A DNA stretch of 64,000 bases. It comes from Curtobacterium sp. BH-2-1-1 (GTDB lineage: Bacteria > Actinomycetota > Actinomycetes > Actinomycetales > Microbacteriaceae). The stretch lies in the NCBI RefSeq assembly GCF_001806325.1, contig NZ_CP017580.1:1426001-1490000 (forward strand). Direction: 5' to 3'. The position numbers were made by a program, and so were the translations under genes. Of the stretch, positions 8,220 through 16,019 are shown piece by piece. The notes below the pieces were generated by a model. That model did no database searches. It was not told the origin of the DNA and saw only the letters and a list, made by a program, of their open reading frames with translations. Positions within the stretch are counted from its first letter, which is position 1; each line of letters opens with the position of its first letter.

Positions 8220-9019
8220 GCGACCTCCCCGTCCGTCGCCTCGTTCCGCGGCAGGGCCCGGCGACCACGGCGCAGGACGATCACCGCGACCACCACGAGG
8301 AACGCGGCGAAGAGCCAGGTACCCACCTGCGGATCGACGAGGCGGGCGATCCACGCGCCTCCTGGAGAGCAGACCGCGGCCGTGATGCCGATCGTGAGGC
8401 CGACCCGCAGCTCCACCGCACGGCGCCGGAGGTTCGCCACCGTGCCGGAGACCGACGTCGGCACCATCGTGAGGAGCGAGGTGCCCTTCGCCAGCAGGTC
8501 GCCCGCGCCGAGGACGACCTCGAGCCCCGGCACGATGACGACCCCGCCGCCGACCCCGACGAGCCCCGACAGCACGCCCGAGAGCAGCCCGAGCAGCAGG
8601 AGCACGATCGCCTCGACGACCCCGAAGTGCACGTCGCCCCCACGCGTCGGCACCGTCGTGAACAGCGAGACGAGCACGACCGCGATGAACCCGACGAAGA
8701 TCCACGGCAGGACGCGCAGCGGGAGCGCCCGGAGGAGCCGCGCACCGATCGGGGCCCCGATGACGCTGCCGACCGCCAGGGTCAGGGCCGCGAGCCAGTG
8801 CACCTCGCCCTGCACGGCGTAGGTGATCGCACCGACGACGGCCGCGGGGGCGATCGCCACGAGGGACGTCGCCGAGGCCCGACGCTGGTCGAGGTGGAGG
8901 AACGCCATCAGCGCGGGCACGACGATGACCCCGCCGCCGACGCCGAACAGGCCGGAGAGCACCCCCGCGACCACCCCGATCGCTACCAACACGAGCACCC
9001 GGCCGCCGCGCTTCTCCAT
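8216..9019 (-). CDS. TauE/SafE family sulfite-type exporter
   Basis: 267 residues, almost entirely hydrophobic with seven to eight predicted membrane helices. The two-fold internal repeat of the family is visible: GVLSGLFGVGGGVIVVPAL near residue 19 and GVLSGLVGVGGGVVIVPGL near residue 148. Family members export sulfite, sulfoacetate or related organic anions. It overlaps the AlkD-like gene by four bases and leads that operon. Confidence 0.85.
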   Translation of the reverse strand: MEKRGGRVLVLVAIGVVAGVLSGLFGVGGGVIVVPALMAFLHLDQRRASATSLVAIAPAAVVGAITYAVQGEVHWLAALTLAVGSVIGAPIGARLLRALPLRVLPWIFVGFIAVVLVSLFTTVPTRGGDVHFGVVEAIVLLLLGLLSGVLSGLVGVGGGVVIVPGLEVVLGAGDLLAKGTSLLTMVPTSVSGTVANLRRRAVELRVGLTIGITAAVCSPGGAWIARLVDPQVGTWLFAAFLVVVAVIVLRRGRRALPRNEATDGEVA

Positions 9020-9057
9020 CCCGACAACCCTACGGCGCTGGAGGAACGGCTCGGCCG

Positions 9058-9459
9058 TCAGGAGGCGACCGCCACCGCAGAGTCGTCCTCGTGCACCAGC
9101 TGGTGCACGCGCTGGTACGAGACGCCGAGCACGACCGCGATGTCGCGCAAGGTCATGCCGTCACCCTGCAACGCCACGGCGATCGCCCGGCGGAGGGAGA
9201 GCGCACGCGCTTCCTTGGCTTCGGCCTCTGCCCGGAGCGCGGTCGCTTCTTCGAGGGATCGGGCGAGGGCCGGCTCGAGCTCAGCGCGGATGACGACCAC
9301 GACGTCCGTCTGGTCGACATCCGCCACGAACGCGATCGCCTCGCGCTGCGCTGCGGCGGCGAGGTCGAGTCGCTTGACCTGCGAGATGGCGCCCGGGTGC
9401 TGGTCGTTCTGCACGACCCACCAACCGCCGTCTCGGTGCGCGTGTGACGTGTAGGTCAT
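9058..9459 (-). CDS. hicB: HicB-family antitoxin with C-terminal helix-turn-helix
   Basis: 133 residues. Residues 1-60 (MTYTSHAHRDGGWWVVQ, then PGAISQVKRLDLAAAAQREAI) match the partial RNase-H-like HicB fold. A charged helix (about 63-92) links to a C-terminal DNA-binding module (GMTLRDIAVVLGVSYQRVHQLV). HicB neutralises the mRNA-cleaving HicA toxin and represses the operon. The ATG overlaps the TGA of the hicA remnant (ATGA), the usual hicAB coupling, which fixes the start at 9459 rather than at the GTG three codons upstream. Because hicA is broken, this is an orphan antitoxin/regulator. Confidence 0.8.
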   Translation of the reverse strand: MTYTSHAHRDGGWWVVQNDQHPGAISQVKRLDLAAAAQREAIAFVADVDQTDVVVVIRAELEPALARSLEEATALRAEAEAKEARALSLRRAIAVALQGDGMTLRDIAVVLGVSYQRVHQLVHEDDSAVAVAS

Positions 9460-9601
9460 CGCCACCACCCCTTTCCGAGCTCCTGCTCCGAGTACTCCCG
9501 ACGATCACACCCGTGTGGTTGGTCGACTCGACCTCACGATGATCCAGGCCTGCTCTGCCCGCGGCGATCTTGATTCGTTTGAGGACCGCCTGACGCTTCA
9601 C
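9456..9601 (-). pseudogene. hicA: hicA toxin remnant with internal deletion and frame change
   Basis: From GTG 9601 the frame gives MKRQAVLKRIKIAAGRAGLDHREVESTNHTGVIVGS as separate blocks of a normal HicA start, including the region of the catalytic His (TNHT). The conserved middle of HicA (IPRHxEI and the following helix) is missing, and the reading frame shifts. The typical HicA ending EYSEQELGKGWWR* is present in another frame and stops at 9456-9458, overlapping the hicB ATG. The whole remnant is about 48 codons, against about 60-75 in intact actinobacterial HicA. An out-of-frame deletion of roughly 20 codons explains it. Confidence 0.8.
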
Positions 9602-9607
9602 AGCGTA

Positions 9608-9647
9608 TGTCTAACGCCCTTGACGCATCAAGTCAATAGCGTTAGAC
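9608..9647 (-). promoter_or_regulatory. hicAB promoter with nested palindromic operator
   Basis: On the minus strand TTGACT (9636-9631), a 17-base spacer and TAGACA (9613-9608) form a good -35/-10 pair ending 6 bases before the hicA GTG, so the transcript is likely leaderless. The promoter is covered by a nested palindrome: outer arms GTCTAACGC (9609-9617) and GCGTTAGAC (9639-9647), inner arms TTGAC (9620-9624) and GTCAA (9632-9636). This is the expected shape of a HicB autoregulatory site. Confidence 0.8.
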
Positions 9648-9664
9648 GACGCCAGCGGCTTGCG

Positions 9665-10861
9665 TCAGCGGAAGTGCAGCAGCGTCAACGGGTCGAAGAG
9701 CGACCCCGCCCGCCGCGTCTCCACGTGCACGTGCGGCCCCGTCGACTGCCCGGTGTTCCCGGACCGCCCGATCTCGCTCCGCACGGACACGATCTGCCCC
9801 TGCTTGACCTCGATCTTGCTGAGGTGCGCCGTGAGCACGGTGACGTTGCCGTAGGTCACGACGATGTAGTTGCCGTACGAGGCGTTGTTCGCGACGGTGC
9901 TCGTCACGGTGCCGGTCCCGGAGGCGTACACGGGCGTGCCCACCGCGACCGGGGCATCGGCACCCTGGTGGTAGCGCGGGACGTGTCCGGCCCCGCGGTC
10001 GTCGCCGTAGCGCCCGGAGATCTTCGTGCTCGCGACCGGCCACATCATGCCGGTGACGGGCTTCGTCGACCACACTCGGGTGTCCTTGCCGCCGTAGAGC
10101 ACGACGTTGCCGTCCACCTGCACCATGAGCGTGCCGGCGCCCGCCGTGCCGGTCCGCGAGTTCCAGAGCGTGACCTTCTTCTGGGCGGCGTCGCGACCGA
10201 CGACGGCGAAGTTGCCGTCCTTGCGCAGCTCGGCCCACGCGCCCTTGTGGCCGGCGGTGCCGGACTGCCAGACGACCTTGCGGTTCACCGTCTGCACGAG
10301 GTTGCCGTCGGCCTGCATGGAGAGACGACGGGCACCGCTGGTGTCGGAGCTGAGCACGGTGCCGGAGTAGATCGAGTTGCCGGCGGGGACGGTGCCCTGC
10401 TGGCTCGTCCAGTTCACGATCGCGGTCTTGCCGGAGTAGAGCCCCATCGTGCCGTCGGCGCGGACGGCGAACGACGTGGACTGCGCGGTGCCGGCCGAGG
10501 CCCAGCGGACGATCCGCTTCCCGCCCCGCAGCAGGTCGACGGCTCGGTTGCGGCCGATCGTCACGATCGCGCCGGGCTGGTTCGAGGTGTTCGATGCCCA
10601 GAGCACCTGGTTCCCGACGCCGTACTCGACGAGGTTGCCGTCGCCCTGCAGGATCAGCCGGAACTGCCCGTTCGGCGAGGTCACCGAATCGCCGGGCTGG
10701 AGGGTCGTGCCGGCCGGGACGGAGCCCTTGTAGACGACGGCGGCGGACGCCGGTGCGGCGATCCCGACGACACCGCCGGCGACCACGGCGATGGCCACGA
10801 CCGCGGCGGCGAGTCGAGGGAGTCGGCGTGCGTGCGCGACGGAGGACGGTGTGCTGGTCAT
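9665..10861 (-). CDS. Secreted M23 metallopeptidase with bulb-lectin repeats
   Basis: 398 residues. A signal peptide (basic start, hydrophobic core about 18-36, APASA cleavage) is followed by mannose-lectin-type beta-prism repeats (about 42-265) with QxDxNxVxY motifs such as LQGDGNLVEY and VQVDGNVVLY. The C-terminal M23/LytM domain (about 285-395) holds the zinc ligands in YHQGAD and HVHVE. The enzyme should cleave peptidoglycan cross-bridges outside the cell, with the lectin repeats binding wall sugars. The start is the ATG at 10861 with AGGGG upstream. A GTCAC-N6-GTGAC palindrome lies in its promoter region. Confidence 0.85.
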   Translation of the reverse strand: MTSTPSSVAHARRLPRLAAAVVAIAVVAGGVVGIAAPASAAVVYKGSVPAGTTLQPGDSVTSPNGQFRLILQGDGNLVEYGVGNQVLWASNTSNQPGAIVTIGRNRAVDLLRGGKRIVRWASAGTAQSTSFAVRADGTMGLYSGKTAIVNWTSQQGTVPAGNSIYSGTVLSSDTSGARRLSMQADGNLVQTVNRKVVWQSGTAGHKGAWAELRKDGNFAVVGRDAAQKKVTLWNSRTGTAGAGTLMVQVDGNVVLYGGKDTRVWSTKPVTGMMWPVASTKISGRYGDDRGAGHVPRYHQGADAPVAVGTPVYASGTGTVTSTVANNASYGNYIVVTYGNVTVLTAHLSKIEVKQGQIVSVRSEIGRSGNTGQSTGPHVHVETRRAGSLFDPLTLLHFR

Positions 10862-10938
10862 GGAACCCCTGATCTGGAACCGGCCGAGCCCCTGCGCGGC
10901 CGTTCGGCGACGTGCTCTCGACACGCCGCCGAACGATG

Positions 10939-10954
10939 GTCACCTTTTCGTGAC
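10939..10954. promoter_or_regulatory. GTCAC-N6-GTGAC palindrome upstream of M23 gene
   Basis: A perfect 5-6-5 inverted repeat about 80 bases upstream of the M23 start. The same motif with the same spacing occurs at 19950-19965 before another secreted-protein gene. The regulator is unknown. Confidence 0.45.
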
Positions 10955-10967
10955 GAGTCCACAACCC

Positions 10968-11006
10968 CGTTGCCCGGACCGGACAACCCCAGTTCCGGGG
11001 GCAACG
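10968..11006 (-). terminator. Hairpin after the SRPBCC gene
   Basis: CGTTGCC (10968-10974) pairs with GGCAACG (11000-11006), extended by further G-C pairs inside. It lies 8 bases after the stop of the SRPBCC gene on the minus strand, a terminator position. No U tract is present. Confidence 0.5.
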
Positions 11007-11013
11007 ACCGTCG

Positions 11014-11490
11014 TCACGGGGCCTGGAGGAACTCCTTCGGCGACCCCAGGAGCGCCTCGAGCTTGTGGAACGACTGCGTCCAACCGGCGATGTTCATGTC
11101 GCGCATGACCTCGGGGAATGGGCCCTGGGTGAGCGTGACGATCGTCCCGTCGCCGTCCTCGGCGAACTCGAGCGTGAGGGACAGCGGCGTCCCGTCCTCG
11201 ATCCCGGGGATCCCCTGGGCGGTCGAGGTACCGACGATGATCCGGTTCTCCTCGATCTGCTCGAGCACCGAGGTCACGGGCGACGTCCACTCGGGGTTGT
11301 CGTTGCTCACCATCGTCAGGTTCCACGCCCCGCCGGCCCGGGCGTCGACCTCGACGGTGGCTGCCGGGACGTGGAAGCCGAGCGGCCCGAACCACAGCGC
11401 GAGCAGGGTGGGGTCGACGAAGGCGCGGTAGACGTCCGCGACGGGGTACGCGAACCGGTGCGTGGCGTGGGCGGTGAACTGTTCGGTCAT
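11014..11490 (-). CDS. SRPBCC (AHSA1-like) domain protein
   Basis: 158 residues. The START-like signature is clear: RFAYPVADVYRAFVDPTLLALWFGP at the start, a central GGAWNLTM segment, and the C-terminal helix MNIAGWTQSFHKLEALL. These proteins bind hydrophobic ligands or act as chaperone-like activators. Its ATG overlaps the TGA of the ArsR gene (ATGA), giving an ArsR-SRPBCC operon, a very common actinobacterial pairing in which the regulator controls the pair. Confidence 0.85.
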   Translation of the reverse strand: MTEQFTAHATHRFAYPVADVYRAFVDPTLLALWFGPLGFHVPAATVEVDARAGGAWNLTMVSNDNPEWTSPVTSVLEQIEENRIIVGTSTAQGIPGIEDGTPLSLTLEFAEDGDGTIVTLTQGPFPEVMRDMNIAGWTQSFHKLEALLGSPKEFLQAP

Positions 11491-11876
11491 GACTGCTCCT
11501 GGTGATCGACGGACGTGACGGTCGGTGCGGTGGATGCGCCACCCACCGGGGCGGGCGGTCGCTGGGAGGCGAGCAGCGCCTCCAGGCTGTCGAACCGGCG
11601 GTCCCAGTCGGGCCGCAACCGGCCCACCCAGGTGCCGAGCTCGTCGACGGCCTCCTGCCGGAGGCGGCACGTGCGCCAGGTGCCGTGCCGTTCGCGGGTG
11701 ATGAGGCCGGCGCGTTCGAGGATGCCGAGGTGCCGGGAGATCGCCGGCGCACTGACGTCGAACGGCGCCGAGAGGTCGGTGACGGTGGCTTCGCCCTTGC
11801 CGAGTCGTTCGACGATGCGGCGGCGGATGGGGTCGGCGAGCGCCGACAGGACGGCGTCGGTGCGGTCGGTCTCCAT
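11487..11876 (-). CDS. ArsR family transcriptional regulator
   Basis: 129 residues. The winged helix is typical: LADPIRRRIVERLGKGEATV, then PAISRHLGILERAGLI and the wing ERHGTWRTCRL. No CxC metal site is present, so it is not a classical metal sensor. It is coupled to the SRPBCC gene. A perfect CGGTTAATTAACCG palindrome lies upstream within a longer symmetric site and should be its operator, possibly also affecting the divergent gamma-glutamyltransferase gene. Confidence 0.85.
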   Translation of the reverse strand: METDRTDAVLSALADPIRRRIVERLGKGEATVTDLSAPFDVSAPAISRHLGILERAGLITRERHGTWRTCRLRQEAVDELGTWVGRLRPDWDRRFDSLEALLASQRPPAPVGGASTAPTVTSVDHQEQS

Positions 11877-11890
11877 CGTCGCCTCCTCGG

Positions 11891-11922
11891 TGAACTCTGC
11901 GGTTAATTAACCGTTGGGTTCA
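11891..11922. promoter_or_regulatory. ArsR operator, extended palindrome
   Basis: CGGTTAATTAACCG (11900-11913) is a perfect 14-base palindrome. It is flanked symmetrically by TGAAC (11891-11895) and GTTCA (11918-11922), each 4 bases away. It lies 15 bases upstream of the ArsR start. Confidence 0.75.
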
Positions 11923-11965
11923 GTATGGACGCACGCGCACATCGGCACAAGGGGAAGATGGACGC

Positions 11966-13867
11966 ATGCCGAACCCCGCGTTCACGCCGCCCACCGCACA
12001 CCCCACCCGCCCGTACATCCGCGGCACGTTCGGCACGGCGGCGGCCACGCACTGGATCGCGACCGCCACGGCGCAGTCCGTCCTCGAGCGCGGCGGGAAC
12101 GCCTTCGACGCAGCGGTCGCGGGGGCGTTCGTCCTGCAGGTCGTCGAACCGCACCTGAACGGCCCCGGAGGCGACCTCACCGCGGTGTTCGCCACCGCCA
12201 CGGACCCGACGCCGACGGTGCTCGTCGGGCAGGGTCCGGCCCCGGCCGGTGCGACGCCGGAGCACTACCGCGCCGAGGGCCTCGACCTCGTCCCCGGTTC
12301 CGGTGCCCTCGCCGCCACCGTCCTCGGCGCCGTCGACGCCTGGCTCCTGCTGCTCCGCGACCACGGCACGTGGGAACTCGCGGACGTGCTCGCACCGGCG
12401 GTCGGCTACGCACGCGACGGCCACCCCGTCACGCCCGCGGTGGTCCGGACGATCACCGCCGTGCGGGACCTGTTCCGGCAGCACTGGCCCACCTCCGCAG
12501 CGCAGTGGCTGCCAGGAGGCGCGGTGCCCGTCCCCGGGGAACTGGTGCGCAACGAGGCGCTCGCCTCGGTGTTCGAGCGGCTCGTCGCCGCCGGTGCCGA
12601 CGCCGACACCCGGACCGCCCGCATCGACGCCGCCCGCGGCGAGTGGGCCGAGGGCTTCGTCGCCGAGGCGATCGACCGGTTCGTCCGCGAACCGCACCGG
12701 CACGCGTCCGGGACCGACCACGCCGGGGTGATCCGGGCGTCGGACCTCGCGGCGTTCCGGGCGTCCTACGAACCCGCGACGACGGCGGAGTTCCGCGGCT
12801 GCACGATCGCGAAGACCGGCCCGTGGGGTCAGGGCCCGGCGCTCCTGCAGACCCTCCGGCTGCTCGAACCGCTCGACGACGCCCGGCTCGACCCCTCGAC
12901 CGAGCTCGGCGCGCACACGATCGCCGAGGCCCTGAAGCTCGCGCTGGCCGACCGCGAGGCGTTCTACGGTGACGGGGACGTGCCCCTCGACGTGCTGCTC
13001 TCGGACGAGTACACCGACGCGCGCCGGGCACTGATCGGCGAGCGTGCGTCGGCCGAACTGCGTCCGGGGACGGTCGACGGGGTCGTGCACGCCATGCCGC
13101 CGGTCCGGACGTCGTACGCGACCGGTGCCGCGGCGGGGCTCGGCGAACCGACCGTGCAGGTCGCTCGGGACCGGACCCCAGCCGCGGCTGCCGCACCCGC
13201 CGCGCCCGCCGCGCCTGCTGCTCCCGCCGCTCCCGTCGAGGACCGCGGCGAGCCGTTCGTCGCCCCGGACGGCGAGACCCGCGGCGACACCTGCCACATC
13301 GACGTCGTCGACCGCTGGGGCAACATCGTCAGCGCGACCCCGTCCGGTGGCTGGCTGCAGTCGTCCCCGACGATCCCCGAGCTCGGCTTCTGCCTCGGCA
13401 CCCGGCTGCAGATGACCTGGCTCGAACCGGGCACGGCGTCGACGCTGCGCCCCGGCGAGCGCCCGCGCACCACACTCACCCCGACGCTGGTGCTCCGCGA
13501 CGGCGAACCGGTCGCCGCGCTCGGCTCACCCGGCGGCGACCAGCAGGACCAGTGGCAGCTGCTGTTCCTGCTGCGGTGGATCGTCGGCGGGTACTCCCCG
13601 CAGCAGGCGATCGACGCCCCCGCGCTGCACACCACGTCGTTCCCGGGGTCCTTCTGGCCGCGCACGTGGGAACCGGCGGGGCTCGTGGTCGAGGACCGCC
13701 TCGGGGACGACGTGATCGCCGGCCTCGAGGCCCGCGGGCACGTCGTCACCCGGGCGGGCGACTGGGCGCTCGGTCGACTGTCCTGCGTGACGCGGGACCC
13801 CGCGACCGGCGTGCTCGGCGCTGCGGCGAACTCGCGGGGCGCGCAGGGCTACGCCGCCGGACGCTGA
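11966..13867 (+). CDS. Gamma-glutamyltransferase family protein
   Basis: 633 residues. The large-subunit region holds NAFDAAVAGAFVLQVVEPHLNGPGGD, written here as NAFDAAVAG and EPHLNGPGGD. The autocatalytic nucleophile is probably Thr442 in GDTCHIDVVD, followed by the oxyanion region PSGGW and later SPGGDQQ. The enzyme transfers or hydrolyses gamma-glutamyl groups, for example from glutathione or related peptides; no signal peptide is visible. An Ala/Pro-rich insert (about residues 409-425) precedes the processing site. The canonical TTH around the nucleophile is replaced by DTCH, so processing should be tested. Confidence 0.8.
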   Translation: MPNPAFTPPTAHPTRPYIRGTFGTAAATHWIATATAQSVLERGGNAFDAAVAGAFVLQVVEPHLNGPGGDLTAVFATATDPTPTVLVGQGPAPAGATPEHYRAEGLDLVPGSGALAATVLGAVDAWLLLLRDHGTWELADVLAPAVGYARDGHPVTPAVVRTITAVRDLFRQHWPTSAAQWLPGGAVPVPGELVRNEALASVFERLVAAGADADTRTARIDAARGEWAEGFVAEAIDRFVREPHRHASGTDHAGVIRASDLAAFRASYEPATTAEFRGCTIAKTGPWGQGPALLQTLRLLEPLDDARLDPSTELGAHTIAEALKLALADREAFYGDGDVPLDVLLSDEYTDARRALIGERASAELRPGTVDGVVHAMPPVRTSYATGAAAGLGEPTVQVARDRTPAAAAAPAAPAAPAAPAAPVEDRGEPFVAPDGETRGDTCHIDVVDRWGNIVSATPSGGWLQSSPTIPELGFCLGTRLQMTWLEPGTASTLRPGERPRTTLTPTLVLRDGEPVAALGSPGGDQQDQWQLLFLLRWIVGGYSPQQAIDAPALHTTSFPGSFWPRTWEPAGLVVEDRLGDDVIAGLEARGHVVTRAGDWALGRLSCVTRDPATGVLGAAANSRGAQGYAAGR

Positions 13868-13890
13868 CCGCCCCGAGGGGACGGGGTCAG
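13864..13890. terminator. Bidirectional hairpin overlapping two stop codons
   Basis: CTGAC and CCCCG pair with CGGGG and GTCAG around an AGGGGA loop with a small bulge. The hairpin covers the stop of the gamma-glutamyltransferase and the stop of the convergent alcohol dehydrogenase, so it can serve both. Confidence 0.6.
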
Positions 13891-14930
13891 AGCGTCGGGA
13901 CGACCACCGCGCGGCCCGAGAGCTCGCCGGCCTCGAGCTTCCGGTACGCCTCGAGCGCGTCGGACAGGGCGTAGCGCTCGACGTCGGGGACGATCTGCCC
14001 CGCACGGTACATCGCGACGACCTCGTGCAGGTCCTCGATGGTGCCCCAGTACGTGTTCGTGATGGTCGACTCGTACGGCGTCCGGAAGAAGTTCCACTCG
14101 GTGGTGCCACCGGCGATCCCGACGACGGTGAACCGGCCACCGATGGCCATGGACGCCTGGGCGACCGTGATCGTCGGCGTCGCCCCGACGAAGTCGAACG
14201 CGGCGTCCACCCCGCGGCCGCCGGTGATCTCGCGGATCGCAGCGGCCTGGTCCGGGCCGCCCGGCACCGTGATCGCCCCGCGGGCAGCAGCGCGGTCCAT
14301 GGCGTCCTGCTTCATGTCCGTCGCGATGACGGTCGCACCGGTGAGCGCCGTGAGGATCTGCACGGCGATCTGCCCGAGGCCGCCGAGTCCGACGACGAGG
14401 GCGTACTTGCCGCCGCCGGCCAGGTTCGGCAGGGAGTTCTTGATGGCGTGGTACGGCGTGAGGGCCGCGTCGCTGAGCGGTGCGGCGGCGACCGGGTCGG
14501 CGTCGCCGAGCGGCACGAGGTTGCGCGCCGGCACGGTGACGTACTCCGCCATGCCGCCGTCGCGCCCGAGGCCGATGCCCATGTACGGGTTCGTGGCGGC
14601 GTTCTCGCAGTAGGTGTCCTGCCCCTTCGAGCAGTACGAGCAGTGCCCGCAGCCGACCGGGCCGTAGACGAGGTAGGCGTCGCCCACCGTGAAGCCGGAG
14701 ACGCCGTCGCCGAGTTCCTCGACCCAACCGGAGTTCTCGTGCCCGAGGACGAACGGGGGCTGCTGCGCGCCCGGCTGCCCCGCCTGGAACTCGCGGTAGA
14801 CGGCGACGTCCGAGTGGCACGCACCGGCACCGGCGACCTTGAGGAGCACCTCCCCCGGACCCGGGGTGGGCTTCGGGACGTCCGTGAGGGACGGGAACGT
14901 CTGGAACTGTTCGAACACGACGGCGCGCAT
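13887..14930 (-). CDS. NAD(P)-dependent zinc alcohol dehydrogenase
   Basis: 347 residues. Catalytic zinc ligands are Cys38 (ACHSD) and His64/Glu65 (GHEN); the structural zinc site is Cys94, Cys97, Cys100 and Cys108. The cofactor loop GLGGLGQIA is near residue 180. The layout fits the NAD-dependent alcohol dehydrogenase AdhA/AdhT-like branch acting on primary or aromatic alcohols. AAAGGAGA lies just before the ATG at 14930. No operon partner; the upstream region leads to the OsmC gene on the other strand. Confidence 0.85.
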   Translation of the reverse strand: MRAVVFEQFQTFPSLTDVPKPTPGPGEVLLKVAGAGACHSDVAVYREFQAGQPGAQQPPFVLGHENSGWVEELGDGVSGFTVGDAYLVYGPVGCGHCSYCSKGQDTYCENAATNPYMGIGLGRDGGMAEYVTVPARNLVPLGDADPVAAAPLSDAALTPYHAIKNSLPNLAGGGKYALVVGLGGLGQIAVQILTALTGATVIATDMKQDAMDRAAARGAITVPGGPDQAAAIREITGGRGVDAAFDFVGATPTITVAQASMAIGGRFTVVGIAGGTTEWNFFRTPYESTITNTYWGTIEDLHEVVAMYRAGQIVPDVERYALSDALEAYRKLEAGELSGRAVVVPTL

Positions 14931-15093
14931 GGTGGGTCTCCTTTGAACACCCCCAGATTACACCCGTCGTTCAGGGCAACACGTGTCGCGCATCCGGCCG
15001 GACCGCCGCACGACCGGCGAAGAGCCCGCGGTCACACTGTCCCCCATGCGCCCGATCGTCGGGCAGACCTGCGTCTTCCCCGAGAGCCGGTGC

Positions 15094-15144
15094 GAGAACG
15101 GTCGTTCTCTGATTGACTCGGCGTCGGCGGTCCCGATCGGGACC
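15094..15144. promoter_or_regulatory. Two 16-base perfect palindromes before the OsmC gene
   Basis: GAGAACGGTCGTTCTC (15094-15109) is symmetric in its two 7-base arms, and GGTCCCGATCGGGACC (15129-15144) is a perfect palindrome. TTGACT (15114-15119) lies between them and could be a -35 element, which would place the second palindrome over the -10 region. The pair probably controls osmC; the regulator is unknown. Confidence 0.5.
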
Positions 15145-15169
15145 GATCCCCCACACGAAAGGAGCGGCC

Positions 15170-15610
15170 ATGCCCACGCGCACCGCACGCACTGCTTGGA
15201 ACGGCGGCCTCGAGGACGGCACCGGCCAGGTCGAGCTCTCCAGTTCGAAGGTCGGCACGTACGACGTCTCGTTCCCCAAGCGCGCCGCCGAGGACGCCGA
15301 CGGCACCACCAGCCCCGAGGAGCTCATCGCCGCCGCGCACTCCGCGTGCTACGCCATGCAGTTCTCCGCCGTCCTCGGTGAGGCCGGCGGCACGGTCGAG
15401 GCCCTCGATGTCAAGGCCGACGTCTCGCTCGGCCCGGACAGCGCGGGCGGGTTCAAGCTCACCGGCATCGTCCTCACCGTGAACGGCGAGGTCTCCGGCA
15501 TCGACGAGGCGGCCTTCCTCAAGGCCGCCGAGGGCGCCAAGGCCACCTGCCCCGTCAGCAAGGCACTCACCGGCGTCGACATCACGCTGCACGCGACGTT
15601 CGAGCAGTAG
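15170..15610 (+). CDS. OsmC family peroxiredoxin
   Basis: 146 residues. Both OsmC/Ohr redox cysteines are visible, in HSACYAMQFS and in the C-terminal ATCPVSKAL. The N-terminal TARTAWNGGLEDGTG matches the OsmC rather than the Ohr branch. The enzyme reduces organic hydroperoxides. AAAGGAG ends 5 bases before the ATG at 15170. Two palindromes upstream suggest peroxide- or stress-responsive control. A dispersed hairpin element follows the stop. Confidence 0.9.
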   Translation: MPTRTARTAWNGGLEDGTGQVELSSSKVGTYDVSFPKRAAEDADGTTSPEELIAAAHSACYAMQFSAVLGEAGGTVEALDVKADVSLGPDSAGGFKLTGIVLTVNGEVSGIDEAAFLKAAEGAKATCPVSKALTGVDITLHATFEQ

Positions 15611-15638
15611 GCGAGCGACGCGGGAGCCGTCACCCAGT

Positions 15639-15686
15639 GACGGACGGGAGGCGCGGTGTCGGCTGGCACCGCGCCTCTCGTCCGTC
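15639..15686. repeat. Dispersed palindrome, copy after osmC
   Basis: Arms 15639-15658 and 15667-15686 pair at 19 of 20 positions around an 8-base loop. It lies 28 bases after the OsmC stop and before a small membrane-protein gene. Probable terminator; shares its core GGAGGCGCGGTG with the other copies. Confidence 0.85.
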
Positions 15687-15709
15687 GGTCACCACGTACG
15701 CTGGCGGAC

Positions 15710-15967
15710 GTGATCCGACGTCTCTTCGCCACCCCGACCGGCATCGCGTTCTGGGCGGGACTCGTCGCGGTGGTCGCGGGACTCGTGGTCGCGGCCACCG
15801 CGCCGCCGGCCGCGTTCGGATGGTTCGCGTACGCCCCACTGTCGGACTACGCCTTCGTCCCGGGGACCAACTCGTGGCAGCGGGTCGTCGGGCAGCTGCT
15901 CGTCGTCGTGGGCGCCGTGGTCGCCGCGTTCGCCGCCGGTCGGCTGAGCGTCCGTCGCCCGCGCTGA
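15710..15967 (+). CDS. Small membrane protein, two helices
   Basis: 85 residues starting at GTG 15710, with TACGCT 7 bases upstream suggesting a leaderless message. Two transmembrane helices (about residues 10-31 and 53-76) are joined by a short aromatic loop (FGWFAYAPLSDYAF). I do not recognise a named family; similar short proteins are common in actinobacteria. An upstream ATG exists in frame but falls inside the palindrome element and is unlikely. It precedes the ThrE gene by about 50 bases. Confidence 0.6.
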   Translation: MIRRLFATPTGIAFWAGLVAVVAGLVVAATAPPAAFGWFAYAPLSDYAFVPGTNSWQRVVGQLLVVVGAVVAAFAAGRLSVRRPR

Positions 15968-16019
15968 GGCGTTCAGCGCGCGTCCGGACTCGGCGGAGCG
16001 CGCCTGGCACGATGGCGTG

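Noticed and set aside
9281..9601. 106-residue frame from the hicA start as a complete toxin
   Set aside because: After the first ~37 residues it becomes an Arg-rich out-of-frame translation of hicB; the true HicA end is in another frame.
12503..12525. CCAGGAGGCGCGGTGCC, resembling one arm of the dispersed palindrome
   Set aside because: It is inside the gamma-glutamyltransferase coding region with no matching second arm; a similar lone half-site at 43922 lies within the quinone oxidoreductase gene.
15656..15709. Upstream in-frame ATG for the small membrane protein before thrE
   Set aside because: The extension would be encoded by the palindrome element; the GTG at 15710 with TACGCT upstream is the better start.
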